From Ignelater luminosus (Eukaryota > Arthropoda > Insecta > Coleoptera > Elateridae), in assembly GCA_011009095.1 (NCBI GenBank), contig VTPC01001656.1, positions 18,008 through 82,007 of the forward strand: a DNA stretch of 64,000 bases, in the 5' to 3' direction. The position numbers were made by a program, and so were the translations under genes. Under the pieces are notes generated by a model that ran no database searches, was not told where the DNA came from, and saw only the letters and a program-made list of their open reading frames with translations. Of the stretch, positions 1 through 11,740 are shown piece by piece. Positions within the stretch are counted from its first letter, which is position 1. Every line of letters starts with the position of its first letter.

Positions 1-767
1 GATAAGTCCATAGTCGTTGATGATGGAGCGCGGGAACCTCAATCCAGGCAACACCTCGGTCCATTCAAATGTAGTTGACAGCGGCGTTGCTGCTAAGCGG
101 GAACGCTTCGGCCCAGCGGGAGAACAGGTCAGTGATCACGAAGGTGTGTCTGTGGCCCGCTGTGGTTTCCTGGTACAGAGCCAAGAGGTTGAAATTTGCA
201 ACTTGTAATTTTGCCAGGATTTCGAAACATTACTGTCTGGTTTTATTGAGATTTAACTTTAACTGGGCAAATGCTCTAGCCAGGTGGCGGATGAAATGCG
301 ACTCTTTCTTGAAATTTGCGATTTGTGGTTTTGTTGGAATGTCCAAACATGACAGCCTGGTTTTATTCGGAGCAAGCCAGGACTTTGAAAGGTGGACACA
401 GAGTAGACTCTCCTTAATGTAACGCCTTGTTTTCTGCAGTAATGTGGACAAATGGAATCGTTGCTGAATGCTCCCGATGGTCTCGCCTGCTTCGGAGTGT
501 CTTGCTCTGTCGGATCCCCTCGGGAACGTAAAGCTTCGTTTCGCAATCACAGTATAAAAGACCGTTCTCCACAGTGTACGTAGCGGTGAAGTCCCATTGC
601 CATCCAGACTCTTGTAGTGGGTTGGCCCGCAGGTCTTTTAGTAACTGTATACTGTATACTTGAGTGAAAACGCCGTCACGGTACTGGGCTGCCTTAACTT
701 CGTTGGCTAGTGTCATCACGGCTACAAGGATCGGGATCATTTTGATGGTCGGTGGTTCTGGTGACAT
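1..767 (-). pseudogene. Gypsy integrase remnant: linker, zinc-binding region and catalytic core
   Basis: From 767 to 414 a 117-codon frame contains the linker (QLLKDLRANP ... ENGLLYC ... KLYVPEGIRQ), as found just before Gypsy integrase. Near 420-550 two overlapping frames give an HSEAGETIGSIQQRF-like helix, the counterpart of the HLGxxKTxxRxRRxF zinc-binding region, so a frameshift lies here. From about 170 to 1 the core appears: HTFVITDLFSRWAEAFPL carries the first catalytic Asp, and FPRSIINDYG carries the block with the second Asp. The segment between about 180 and 420 is decayed. The third catalytic Glu would lie left of the window. Confidence 0.85.
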
Positions 768-799
768 CGACGGGTCGGTGGGATCACGGACAACAGGTC

Positions 800-1230
800 A
801 GGCAGTTAATTCTTCCGCCCGGGGCAGTGCTGCACGGTGAAGGTGTATGGCTGTAGGTCCGATAACCACCGCTTGAGCTTTGCGTCGTTATACTTATCCT
901 GGTGGAGCCAGGTGAGCACCGCACTGTTTTTTCGTATTTAGTAGAAACGGCTTGTCTTTCAGGTACAGCTGAAACTTTTTGGTAACAAAACAGTCTTACT
1001 CGTTTATATGATTCCCTTTAGAAGATGATGCGACGCGGATCGTCGGCGTCACTTTACTGGTGAAGTACACCGGTCATTCCTGTTTTACCTGCGTCGAAAA
1101 CTGCAGCTTTTCGTTTTTGTTATGAGCAAATCGTTGAGTGGAACGGCAAGATGTAATTCCTCAGTCAGCCGCACATTCCCAGGAAGTCATAAAGTTTTCT
1201 CCAGTTTGTAGGGGGTTTAACGGCTCGGAT
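800..1230 (-). pseudogene. Gypsy thumb and RNase H remnant
   Basis: Minus-strand translation in broken frames gives a thumb-like segment (NWRKLYDFLGMCG, then LRNYILPFHS, around 1,120-1,200), matching the LRSFLGL..YYRRFI pattern of Gypsy pol. Around 820-910 it gives WLHQDKYNDAKLKRWLSDLQ, followed by PYTFTVQHCPGR, the usual end of Gypsy RNase H before the linker. The middle of RNase H is too decayed to place catalytic residues. It joins the RT on one side and the integrase on the other in normal order. Confidence 0.75.
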
Positions 1231-1788
1231 CTAGTCAAGGTAGACCTGCTGCGAGTGGTTGCTTCCTTCGTTGACCGTGTGGCCCAAGTAATCGATTTCT
1301 GGGAAACCTAAGCAGCACTTGCAGGGCTGGCACTGGAGTTCGTAAAGCCGCAGCCTCTCGAACACAAATTTTAGATGGTGCAGATAGTCTTGATGGTTGC
1401 CGAAGTAAGCGACGACGTCATTTAAGTAGACCATCGCAAACTGGTGGAGGTACCCGGTAAACACCTTTTGCGCTATCAGTCGCTGGGAAGTAGCCGGAAC
1501 TCCTTTTATTACCTGGAACTGGTACAGGGCGCCGTCGGAAGTCGGAGAAGCTGTGTAGGGGAGGTTTTCTTCCATTGGTACCTGCCAATAGCTGTACATG
1601 TCCCAAGTCGCGGTTGGTCTCGTGTATGCAAACAGTGGGACGGCTTTGTCTCTTGTAAGGACTTTGAGACGGCGGAAATCGACGCAAAAGCAGGGACGAC
1701 CGTTCTTTTTGTTAGCTATTACGATAAGTGAAGCATATTTTGATGTCGAGCGCCTTTCTCGAATTTTAGTAGCGATCGGATGTTTCAT
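1231..1788 (-). pseudogene. Gypsy reverse transcriptase domain with mutated active site
   Basis: A 185-codon open stretch carries the RT blocks in order: FCVDFRRLK (the CVDYR-like block A motif), YSYWQVPMEE (the GYHQI-like block), QFQVIKGVPA (FxxMPFGL-like, degraded) and VYLNDVVAYFGNHQDYLHHL (YxDD block), ending with YLGH near residue 170. The family's YLDD is YLND here, so the first catalytic aspartate of the metal-binding pair is lost. The frame begins inside the domain and no in-frame start is meaningful. Downstream, towards lower coordinates, it runs into the thumb/RNase H remnant. It would have made cDNA from the element's RNA. Confidence 0.88.
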
Positions 1789-1830
1789 GGCTAGCTTTCT
1801 CCAGGAACTTGTATCCCAGAATCGCTAAAA

Positions 1831-4800
1831 CACTTCCACTTGTTGGTCAAGGAGCCCATGATGGCTGGACCCCTTGTGGTGGTGGTAGTTTGAAGGTAGA
1901 GCGACCCAAAGTCCTGAACAGGAGCAGCAAAGACGGCTGTACGTACGAAGCTGTCCGTGCATAGGAGGACAGAAAGGTGTGAATGAAATGAGTGGAAGTA
2001 CCAGCCAGAGATCGCAATCCGTAACTCAAAGTAGTTATAGTTTGATGGCGAATTTTTACTTCTAATAATAATAATAAAATGGTATTTTGGATTTTTAAAA
2101 ATTTATTCTTAAAATGAAAATAAATAGTAAAGATAGTTTGTTTTGAATTTAGAAATGAATTCTCTAAAAATTCTGAAGAGATTGTAATCGATGGTTTGCT
2201 GTGACAAATGAATTGTAGGCACTGATTTGCCAAACATGAATGGAAGCTGAAGAAACTTTAATTATTTATTTCAGTTCTCTGTATCAACTCTGCTGTTCCA
2301 TACCTTCTACCAAGGTAAAGTGCTGCCAATAACAGTAGTCTTCTAGTCAGATCGATTTGTATCAAAACAATGATAAGAAAATGATCATATCTTTCCTTCA
2401 AAAATTACATTTTGGATTTTTAGAAATCGATTTCCTAGCGGAAAACAAATAGTGGAAATGGTTTAAACTGAATCAGAAGATAAATTGGAGTTGTCTATTT
2501 TGAAACGAGAAAATTAAATGAATTTTAGGCGACAAAAAGATTAATTGAACAAGGTAAAAGATTAGCAATGCAATTTAATTTATTAAAAAATATTTTAATA
2601 TGTTCGGAAGGAAGAAGAGTTGGAACAAACATTTTTGTTAGTAACGTTTTAGTATTTTTATGTCGGCATAAAGAATTTTATCGAAGGTACCAGACTGGAA
2701 AGAAAGGGATAAAAGTGTATGAAATGCAAATAAAGTCAATTCTTCAATTCAGTTTGGAATACTATAGTCTCAGTTTTTTTTTCTAAATTTGTTATTACAG
2801 AAGAAAGAATCCAACCAATCTTTTGTTTGATTTTAATGTTAATGAAAAATTAATTATTTAAGAAAAATCGGAAAAATCAAGATTTTAATTTCTTGGTTTT
2901 CGAAGGATTTATCAAAGTTCTTCAAACCGCTACTATTCTTTAAAAAGTCCATAAGAATTTTTTTGATACATAAATAAAACTATCACGTACAAGAAGTGGA
3001 ACTGTAACTAGATCAAACAGAATGAAGAGATTTAATTCCGGAATAAAATAATGTTAAGTTCCACACATAGTAAATTAAATGTCAACATACGTAACGTATG
3101 AACGAATATTCAATACCCCAGCAATGAGAAAATGTCAGATATCCGAAAGCCAGAAAATGTCGAGCCATTTTGCAATTTCCAAGCTTGGAGACGTAAATTT
3201 ACCGCATCAAATACCGCCGATGCGCTTCGGTCGTCTCAACCCGCTAGAAAGATCGTCGAAATAGCACCAAGGTTAATATTTTATTAGGATATGCCGCGTA
3301 AAAAGTTGTATATTCGAGCAGTATCATTTTGTAGATTTTCTGCAATGGAAATTTTATTATCATTTTAAGAGAAGATTTGCTCGTGACCTTTATAATTAAA
3401 TTATGTTTTATTCCTCGTAAGAAATTCCCCACTTTACGCTCTAATCATAACACCAAGACATTCCGTGTTACATTTAAAACCCACCCCCGATTCGCACGTT
3501 TTAGTGCTTTTACATATTAAGCTTTTAAAGAGAGCCCCGTTCTTGTTTACATCAAGTCGTAATAATTCTAAAGTGTAATAGCAACAGTGTTGGAGTGGTG
3601 AGTTTATGTGTTGTTTTATGATGTTATCGTGGCGTAATGAAAGGGAGCCCAGAGGAAGACAGAGTGATTTATTTATTGCTTAATATATTGTCTCATGCAT
3701 CCTCCACGCTGGTTTCTCATGCAGAGCACTCTTTCAAACTTAGCAAGACTCGCGTCCACTTCCTGCAAAAGTTTGATTTTACACGAACTGACCATATCTA
3801 CTTACGTTCCTAGAAAATTCGCTGAAGGCTACAGAAACCAAAGAAATATAAAAAGTGAAAGCATTGGGGCGAACTAAACCGATATTTATTCCATCTAAAA
3901 ACGTATCTCTAAGCGTAAAGAGAAAAACTTATAAAAATACGTTCGGTATTTTTGAAGAGCGAAGCAAATCGATTAACAATTTCTCTTCTCTAAGGCATTT
4001 TCTTTATCGCAGATGTTGCCAGACATCGAACACTATCGGCCGGAGAAATCTACTTAATAATATTTCACTTGAGTCACTTCTACTGATAATCATTTCGAGC
4101 GCTCTGCTGCTATTTCATATTTAAGAAAATATGAAATTATAGGACGTCTCCCTTTTACTACGAAAATGAAAATTCATTCCTCAACTTAGGTTATTCTAAA
4201 TAAGATTTTCCGATGTGCCATACTAGTAACAGCTACGCAACCAGATTTCATCTACAACGTCAAATTTTCCTCGTTCAAAACACCGTATCTACTTTCTAAG
4301 GGAAGCCGTTATCAATGTTATTTAATTTTTGAAGAGCCAACAAAAAATGAAAATGAAAAGGAATGGGAAATTGGAAAATATAAATATACTTAAATAAATC
4401 AGGCCTTCTCCTGGCACTTTAAGAGTACGAAATTAAGTTACGCACTGCACGAGAAATTTATGAGGAAGGGGAAATGTTTTAATTTTTTTTTATACAAAAA
4501 AAGGGTGGTTATCAAAAAATAAGAATATTTAAAACGAGCAGAAGCGAATATTTTACATCTTGAAAGTCGGCACCTTACTACCGTTAGTATTCTAAGTTTT
4601 ATATGTAAAACATTTATTCTTATATTGGTTTTTGTTTTAATAAATTGTTTTCGTAAGAAATTCGGAATTTACTAATTATCTTTCTGCCCTCTTAGTTCAG
4701 AAACAGACAATACAAAATTAAGAGCAGGTTAAGATTTATAAGGTTTGATAGAGAAATAATAAAGGTCCAAGTAAAGACCCTTGAATAACGCCTAAACCGA

Positions 4801-5040
4801 TTCTAAATTTATCTGAAGATACTTTTGTCTCAAAATTATTGAAAATTACTTGGAAAAAGTGTGACGTAATTCGCAACGGTGTTCTGAGACGAGATCTTTC
4901 CTGTGATCCCGCAACAGTTTTTTATGCGGATTGTTTGCGTCATGCAATCTGAAGAAGATTTAAAGGAGTATATTTAAAATTCGAGTTTACCTCGCCGATT
5001 GAATGGCCACTCTGGAAGTCAAGTCTGGCAGCCTAAAAAA
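1831..5040. other. AT-rich stretch, nothing recognised
   Basis: No open stretch here has recognisable protein motifs on either strand. A short TAA/AAT run sits near 2,066-2,080. The sequence is dense with A/T homopolymers and looks like ordinary intergenic or intronic insect DNA. Confidence 0.5.
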
Positions 5041-5041
5041 T

Positions 5042-5965
5042 GGATTTTTCCTATGAAATGTTGTCATGGTCTCGTTCCTTGAGCAAAAATTTCAAAACGA
5101 CACGTGGTTGGTGGCGTACACAGATGATTTGGCGGCTGAGATGCGGATTGCCCTTTGAGGGAATGTCCAACATTCCCTTGACTTAATGGTTGACTGAGCA
5201 TAGGGACAAAAACTCCAAATCTCAGCACATAAGACAAAGCTAATGGTGAATATACCTTCTCTGCGCATCCATAACAGAGATCTCATCCATCGCATTTATG
5301 GGCAACGAATAGAAGTCGTCAATCAGTTTACTTACTTAGATAGTGATTGAGCCTGAGCTGAATTTTGCCCACCATGTTCAAATATGTATGTGCTATGGCG
5401 AGGCGAGACATTGATGTGAAGCAGGCTATGATGCAGATCTACTGGGATGTGGTAGTGCCTGTCGTGGCATACAGCTTAGAAATATGCAAACTGCATCTAT
5501 TATTGGATTATGTTGCCTGCCTTGTTACTCATCAATTTGTGGGGATGCGGCTGCCGTATTAGCTTCTTCCCCCCAGTCTAGACGTGATGATTAAAAGAAA
5601 ACTGGTGGTTTTGTCCTCGAGAAGAAATCGTCCTGCACTGTTATTGGGAATTCCAGTAAGCAGGAAAAACTTTGCTTCCGTGAAAGCGGCAGTACACAGT
5701 ATGAATGTAATGGTTATGGTTAAGATCTCTCCACCAAGAGTGGCACCACCTAGCATTTCTGCCCTCAAGTTGATACTGATATGGTTCGACAGCTCACTTC
5801 CCATATAACTCAAGTGTTTTTTCAGCACGGAGACTTTCGTAGGCTATAGATGACCCGCGTAATCGTAAATGGAACTGCCCTACGCTTGGGCAGCCGCGGG
5901 GACTCCATGTAGAGATGGCCTGTGGATGGACCAATCGTATTCTTGGATGCATAATGGTGTAGCGT
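5042..5965 (+). pseudogene. Non-LTR retrotransposon (LINE) RT to C-terminal relic
   Basis: Plus-strand translation from about 5,105 gives VAYTDDLAAE, the RT active-site block with both aspartates kept. It is followed by a helix with two in-frame stops, then ISAHKTKLMVN (the KTK motif) and an IEVVNQFTYLDSD stretch, the counterpart of FxYLG. From 5,365 it continues as ARRDIDVKQAMMQIYWDVVV, then PVVAYSLE, the usual thumb of such RTs (iy..vv.P.l.YgsE). Around 5,819-5,860 a FQHGDFRRL segment resembles the GHGxFxxYL start of the C-terminal domain in I/R1/Jockey-like elements. The clade is not certain. The 5' part of the RT and the endonuclease are missing. Confidence 0.75.
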
Positions 5966-8219
5966 AGTGAACATGGTCTGTAGAACATTCACGCTAGAAT
6001 GAATGAATAAACTCATTTATGAGTGAGGCTTAAGAAAATGAGATGATAACAGGTTTTGAACAATTTTGCATTTTTATAATTAGCGTTCTTGGATGTGTTC
6101 TTTAAGAAGTATAACAATGTAACTCACCCAGTGTGCTAATTAACGCTGTAAGTCTGTTAAAGGGAAATAAGAATTGCTGATAATAAAAGCTCTTCTGGAT
6201 TTTCTTAGTTTTCTTCGACGAGTTCAACACTCAAAAAACTTTTTTTAAAGAAAATCCTAACAGCCGCATAATACCAGACGGTGGTTACCTTCTTTACGCA
6301 TTTGTTTGGCTGCGTCCTGTTTCGACAAATAGTCAAGGCATAGGTGCAGCATACTTAGAAGCAATTCGACTCATATGTTGTTGTGTACGAGATAAAGTTT
6401 ACTAAAAGTCCAGAACAGTAGCGCCGAACTAACGTCCACAGAGGTAATGCTTGACCACAACGTTTTGTAAAGACATCCCAGTCGGGCTTATTGAGTCATC
6501 CAAAAAACGAGACACAACTTGTAGGTCTGTCCACATTTAACAAACTACAAGCATGCTCTTAAAGGCTATTGCGAATATCGACATTATTACACTAGCTCTA
6601 GGCAGCGTACTAAGTTTTACTTCTCCTGCCTGTAAGGCACACTGTAGTGCCAGGTACGACTGATCGCATTCTAGTCTAGGCTGCGGCATGATGTGCCGTG
6701 GTTGCAGAGGCTCAAGCTGTTCTAACTTACAGATTATTAAAGAAGAAGACATCTTATGTAGCATCAGCTCTGATTGTTTAAACTGCATCGCCTTATTTTA
6801 CAAAAATACAAAGTTCACTTTTTAACAGTATATTTAAGCAACTTCATGCAAAAGCAGACATATCCATTTTAAACTTTTTTTCAGCTTTTCTGAAAAAAGT
6901 TATGACTGCTGAACCCTTTCATTATGGAAAGTAGTTCGAATGCTGTTGATATAATTTGATATGATATGAATCTCAATGACGGGGTTTGTAAGATTTTAAA
7001 AAATAGTTTGGATATAGCCGTTTTTGCTTCAAAAACCAAATAATTTTGTAGTATTTAAAGTGAAAAACTTTTTATTAACAAACTTAACTAATTTGTAGAA
7101 ATATTTATATGTGAACCACAGACTCTTTATACAGACAGTCCACTTTTTCATGCTGTCTTGTTTAGCACCTGCAACAATATTATTAGTAGGCGCTGCAGCC
7201 AGTAGATGTCTGTACCATTGTAAAACGCGTTGGTGTTCTCAGTTTTCACCAAAGTCTTCCTTCATTAATTTCTTTAGGCTATCTTTGTTATTATTTTCCA
7301 TCATGTTCACAAGGTCGTTTAAATTTTTCTAAGCCGAGATCTAGGTCAGCGTAGCTACAAAATTGAAAAACAAAACTGAGCAAACCGACTGTTTAAGATA
7401 CCAAAATGTACGAATAAGCGAATAATCTATTACATGTCTGTTTGCTACATTGCCATATACATTATAATGCATAATCTAATTCAGAGTATTAAAACTAAGC
7501 TGGTAACACTTACATACAGATAGCTTTGGTTTTTAAGCGACAAATCATGCAGCTTAAATCGACTATCTAACCCTCACATAACCTTGCTTTAAAATAGGAT
7601 AGTAATGCGGAATAATTACCATTAAGCTTTGTGAAACTAAAAGAAAATAATTGCAGTAAGCACAGAATTATACTAATAACGTACGTATAAACGTTCAAAA
7701 ATAAAGTAACCACCACAATACATACTTAAGTATAGCAACAACCGGCTACAATAACATAACCCTACTAACCGTTGCAATTTTTTAATTTCTCAAGAAAACA
7801 AGTTTATTCTGCGTATTCTACTTCCTCTATTGCGCTGTTTAATAGTAATATAATTGAGCAGCTTTCATGCAAAACCGAGTAAATCCACTTTTAATAGTTT
7901 TCTAGAAAAGAGCATTTTGTTAAACGGCGTAAACGTTGAAAGATAATAAAAAGCTTTTCCCTCCTAGTTCTGTGCTTTTTGATGAGGATAAAATGTAACA
8001 TGTCTTGTTAAAAAGCACAAAGTATCTTAGCAAATATTCCAGGAAATAATATGGATTTATCTGGTTTTGCTGGAAAAGTATCTTATTTATTACAATTTAA
8101 TGAAAAGCTTGAATAAAGGTATAGAGTTGGCTTTACAAATTGATCTTCTATAAAAGTTTATATGAAAAAAAAACAAAATAGAAGAAAGTAAAAATTACTA
8201 TTTTGAAAATATTAAATGT
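5966..8219. other. AT-rich stretch, nothing recognised
   Basis: Short open frames occur (for example about 84 codons at 6,537-6,788 on the minus strand), but none shows a motif I recognise. No repeats or RNA genes were identified by eye. Confidence 0.45.
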
Positions 8220-9850
8220 GTAGAGCATCTTCCTCTTCCAAACAGTCGCATCTCTCTCCATCGCTGTCATGATCCTCTTATTCATCACCTTTTTCGTTGT
8301 GAATCTCAGATGTAGACAACATTCTTTTGTACCAATCCAAATTTTCTAGACTTTCCCAGTTTGTCCAAATTGTTGAGCCATAAGTTTTCGTAGTTTTTTT
8401 TGTCTGGGATATAGCGGTGTAATTTGATATTATTGAATTAAAAACTTTCGTTAGATTTGTTTTTCTTAAGCAAATTTTGTTGTTTCAGTCATGGTTTCAA
8501 ATCGATAATGCTGGTAATTGGCAGGTAACAGTAACTTTGTTCAGATTGTTTTTACCTTTTATTTTTTTTTGAATAATTCTTTTAATGCCAGTTATTTCAT
8601 CTACTTTTTTTATAAAAAGTCTGTAATTCCTTAATATCCTTAATCAGCCAGGTCTTGTCCCAATATTTGAATAGCGCCTACTTCTGAATACATCTTATAG
8701 TATTTATCTTTTGATTCAATAGTAGGATTTCTTGTTAGGACCTTTTCCACTCTACCAAACGATCGATCAGCCGGCATAAAGCAGTGTTCCCTAACGGGGT
8801 AGGTAAGATGTGTTTGAGTTACATTTTCAGGAGACTCAAATTTCAACCAGTACAATAAGGCATGGACAATGTGGCTATTCTTATTCTGTCCTCCACATTC
8901 ATCACAAAACAATCTTATGACTCTTCGGTCTACAAATAAAATGTGGGATTCTTGGAGTCCATCTGAACGCAAACTTATTTGGTGTGAATAGAAAGCTTCG
9001 CTAATGGGCATTCGAGGAAGTGGCTGTATATGCTGAAGCTCAAGGCAAAAGCTAAAGGCATCTTCTGGATTCATCATTTGGTAAAAGGCCTTTGCCCTTT
9101 TAGTGTGAATACGATATTGTAGCAGAAGCTCCTTCTTTGTATTTGAATTCTTTTCAATTTTCATTAGATGTTTTAGTCTTGTGTATTGACCGTAGCAATC
9201 TGATGGTGGGGATGAAAACTCTTTATTGAACTTTGTTAGAAACACTTTTCTGAACATCAAATACGTAACTTTATACTGAGTATCAACTGTATTGTATCTT
9301 GTGCAGTTTAGATATGTTAAAATAAGAAGGTAAGTAAATCCTTTTGGATTTCGCTGTTATAATGGGTTCCCGACCTCTAAGCTTTCAAATAAAGTCTTTC
9401 ACTTTTTCTCGTTTAGTAACGGTTTTCGCAGACATATGGTCACCATCACGTTTTTCCTTTGGTGCCTCCCCTTGGTTAATAATTTTTACCACATGACTGA
9501 TTTTGTAAACTGTTAATCCAAGCGCATGTCGAAAAAATCTTCGACACACCCTAACACCTGTGTTGTCTCGTTTTAAAAAGTAAATTATGTTAAGTGTTCG
9601 TGTTTTTGGTTCATTTTTTATAGATCTCTTTCTTGTTGTTCGAAGAACAGACATCATGTGGCAAAGCTTCGTGTCTTGCTCAATTTTGTACTGCGTCTCC
9701 TAGAACTTCTTGCGAATTAATTTTACATCACAATTTCGAATTTTAGAACAAAAATATGTCTTTCCAGCGTGATTGCATGGCCTCTTAAATTTTCTTAAAT
9801 CTAGGCCTGCGTTTGAATATCTATAATTTTAGGAATGCTAGATTACGTAA
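8220..9850 (-). pseudogene. Transposase-like family relic with CxxCGGQNKN / D..FG signature
   Basis: The minus strand from about 9,850 to 8,220 encodes one broken protein. The N-terminal part (9,657-9,385) has VRVCRRFFRHAL, the CkkFFl motif of this family. It runs in frame through a stop into KSKRIYLPSYFNISKL, then frameshifts into a 206-codon frame (9,260-8,640) with LFCDECGGQNKNSHIVHAL and, further on, REHCFMPADRSFGRVEK. Beyond a stop, a conserved-looking tail continues (NWESLENLDWYKRML and an acidic end near 8,230-8,400). This multi-copy insect family probably has an RNase H-like fold; I believe the signature corresponds to Pfam DUF7869, unchecked. At least three lesions make it a pseudogene. 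Confidence 0.8.
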
Positions 9851-11214
9851 AACATAAAATCAGGAAATTACCTTTTTCTTCTTTCTTTTACACGTCTTTG
9901 CATCTTTGATAGACACTAGGTTATACTTTTAACTGATGGTACCACTATCCAAGCAATAACACACAGAGAAATGTGACAAACCAAATCTCAGTCAGCACGT
10001 TAACAGGTCAGTAAGGTTAGATTATTACAATGAGAGTAGACTCTTACCTAAGCTGCAACGTAAACTAGTCTACTAGGAAACTGTACTCACAAGAACACGC
10101 AACTCTCGTGCCATCTGTGAAGTAAAATCTTTACTAGTCCGTAAGGGAAAACTGTAAACGATGAAATAGGTTTACCGGATTTATTTAGTTTTGCTTGAAC
10201 AGGTGGGTTTATTTGCTTTTGCTCGAAACTATCAGCTTTGAGATGCTTTTAATAAAGTATTTATTCGTTTTAGCTTGAGAATAAGTACAGCTTTAGCAAG
10301 CTGGTACAAAAAGTATACAGACACGACGTGTAACTTGTTTTGTACCAAAATTGAATATATTCGATTTTGCACGAATGCTCTTCAATTGTCATCCATATCA
10401 CAAAGGATCAATCAGTCAATGTATCAACTCCACAGCTCTAAGAAACTGCCGAAAATACAGTTTCTCCTTGTACGATAGTAAGTTGCAGTAGAAAAATTAG
10501 AGGTTAGGTTCTGCCTAACACGTACATAGCTAACTCGAAAAGGGATATATCCGGTTTTGTACGCAAGTTCCTCATTTAAGGTTGAGTTTCATTTATCATC
10601 ATCGTAAACTACCAAACTTCGTAAGTCAATTCCTTCGTATTATTGTAGAGTACAAGGTTTTACTTTGGAGTAATGAAAATTTAGTGTTTCTAAAAAATTC
10701 CGACTTAAGAGGTTTGCACTTGACAACGACAGACGTTATGTTTTAGGTGATTTGCTTGTTTGCAGTATTGTCGCAATTATTTCTGCACCGGTAGTTCCTT
10801 TATTATTGGTTATACACGTAATCCAAGCATAACATTAAAAAGCTTATTTCACGCCGAAAAATATTTTTTCTGAGCATATTTTCGATATCTGCGATACAAA
10901 AGTGTCCAGAACGCCAAAAAGAAAACAGTTCGAACTCTTGCATTTGAGTCTTATTTGAACGTTACAGACCCAACCGTTCCCTTGTAGCACTAATCTTAAC
11001 GTTTGATTGCACTTTTTCCACGATTCCAGGTGTTTATAAAGCCGATAGAGGAAAGTTGGTAATTTTTAGTGTGTTATTAAGAACATCAAATAGAACCACT
11101 GTGCAAAATTCCAGTTTCAAATCTGAACTTCCTGGACTATTAATGTCAGTTAGAGTTGTCTTCTTGGACATCATGCAGCGCCTATGGCAAGTTGCTTCAT
11201 TTGCACGTTCTTGC
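9851..11214. other. AT-rich stretch, nothing recognised
   Basis: No coding motifs are visible. The only open frames are short (up to about 77 codons at 11,056-11,289, plus strand), and that one runs into the tandem repeat that follows. Confidence 0.4.
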
Positions 11215-11740
11215 GATTTAGATAATCCGTGGCATTACGCTGATCGTACAAAATCTTGTAAAGTTTCAAATCGTATTTTGTTTTCATAACGTTATTAAAT
11301 TTATGTAAATCTTGGTAAAAACACTGGAAATCTACTCTAAACACTCGTAGGCACTAGATAGCCAACAGATTATTAGTTAGGAATTACGAATCTTTCTATC
11401 CCATTCAAAATGCAAAAGATTCTTTAGACAATCCGTGGTACTACTCCGATTGTGAAACAAGGATGTCTAGAATCCACAAAATTCTCAAAAACGCTACAAA
11501 TCTACTTTAGATATCGAATGGCCAACAGATATTAATTTGTAACGTAGAAGAATCCGTGGCACTACACTGATTGAATCTACAAAATTATAAAGGTACAAAT
11601 CGAATTTAGATACTTACAGATATGGATTTTCATAACGATATTAAATACCTGGATATTTTGGAAAAAATGTTGAGAATCTACTCTAAACACTCGTAGACAC
11701 TGAATAACCAACAGATTATTAGTTGTAAATTACAAACTAC
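11215..11740 (+). repeat. Three diverged tandem copies of a ~180-bp unit
   Basis: The copies lie at about 11,215-11,392, 11,421-11,547 and 11,548-11,740. Each begins with AATCCGTGGCAYTAC followed by a ctGATtg core, and ends with CTACTCTAAACACTCGTAG..CACT.gATA.CCAACAGATTAT (broken up here) before the next copy. The middle copy is shorter because about 60 bp of the central part is missing. No protein coding is apparent. The unit could be a satellite monomer or a TE fragment amplified in place. Confidence 0.75.

Larger units (their letters stand above)
1..1830 (-). mobile_element. Ty3/Gypsy-type LTR retrotransposon relic (pol), truncated at window edge
   Basis: Reading the minus strand from about 1,830 down to 1, the domains come in Ty3/Gypsy order: reverse transcriptase, thumb and RNase H, linker, zinc-binding HHCC-like region, integrase core. 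RT-before-integrase order separates this from Ty1/Copia. The element continues off the left edge, so no LTR is seen for it. Stops and frameshifts break it throughout, so it is not active. The upstream end near 1,830 fades into unrecognised sequence; no gag or protease was found. Sub-domains are listed separately. Confidence 0.9.
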
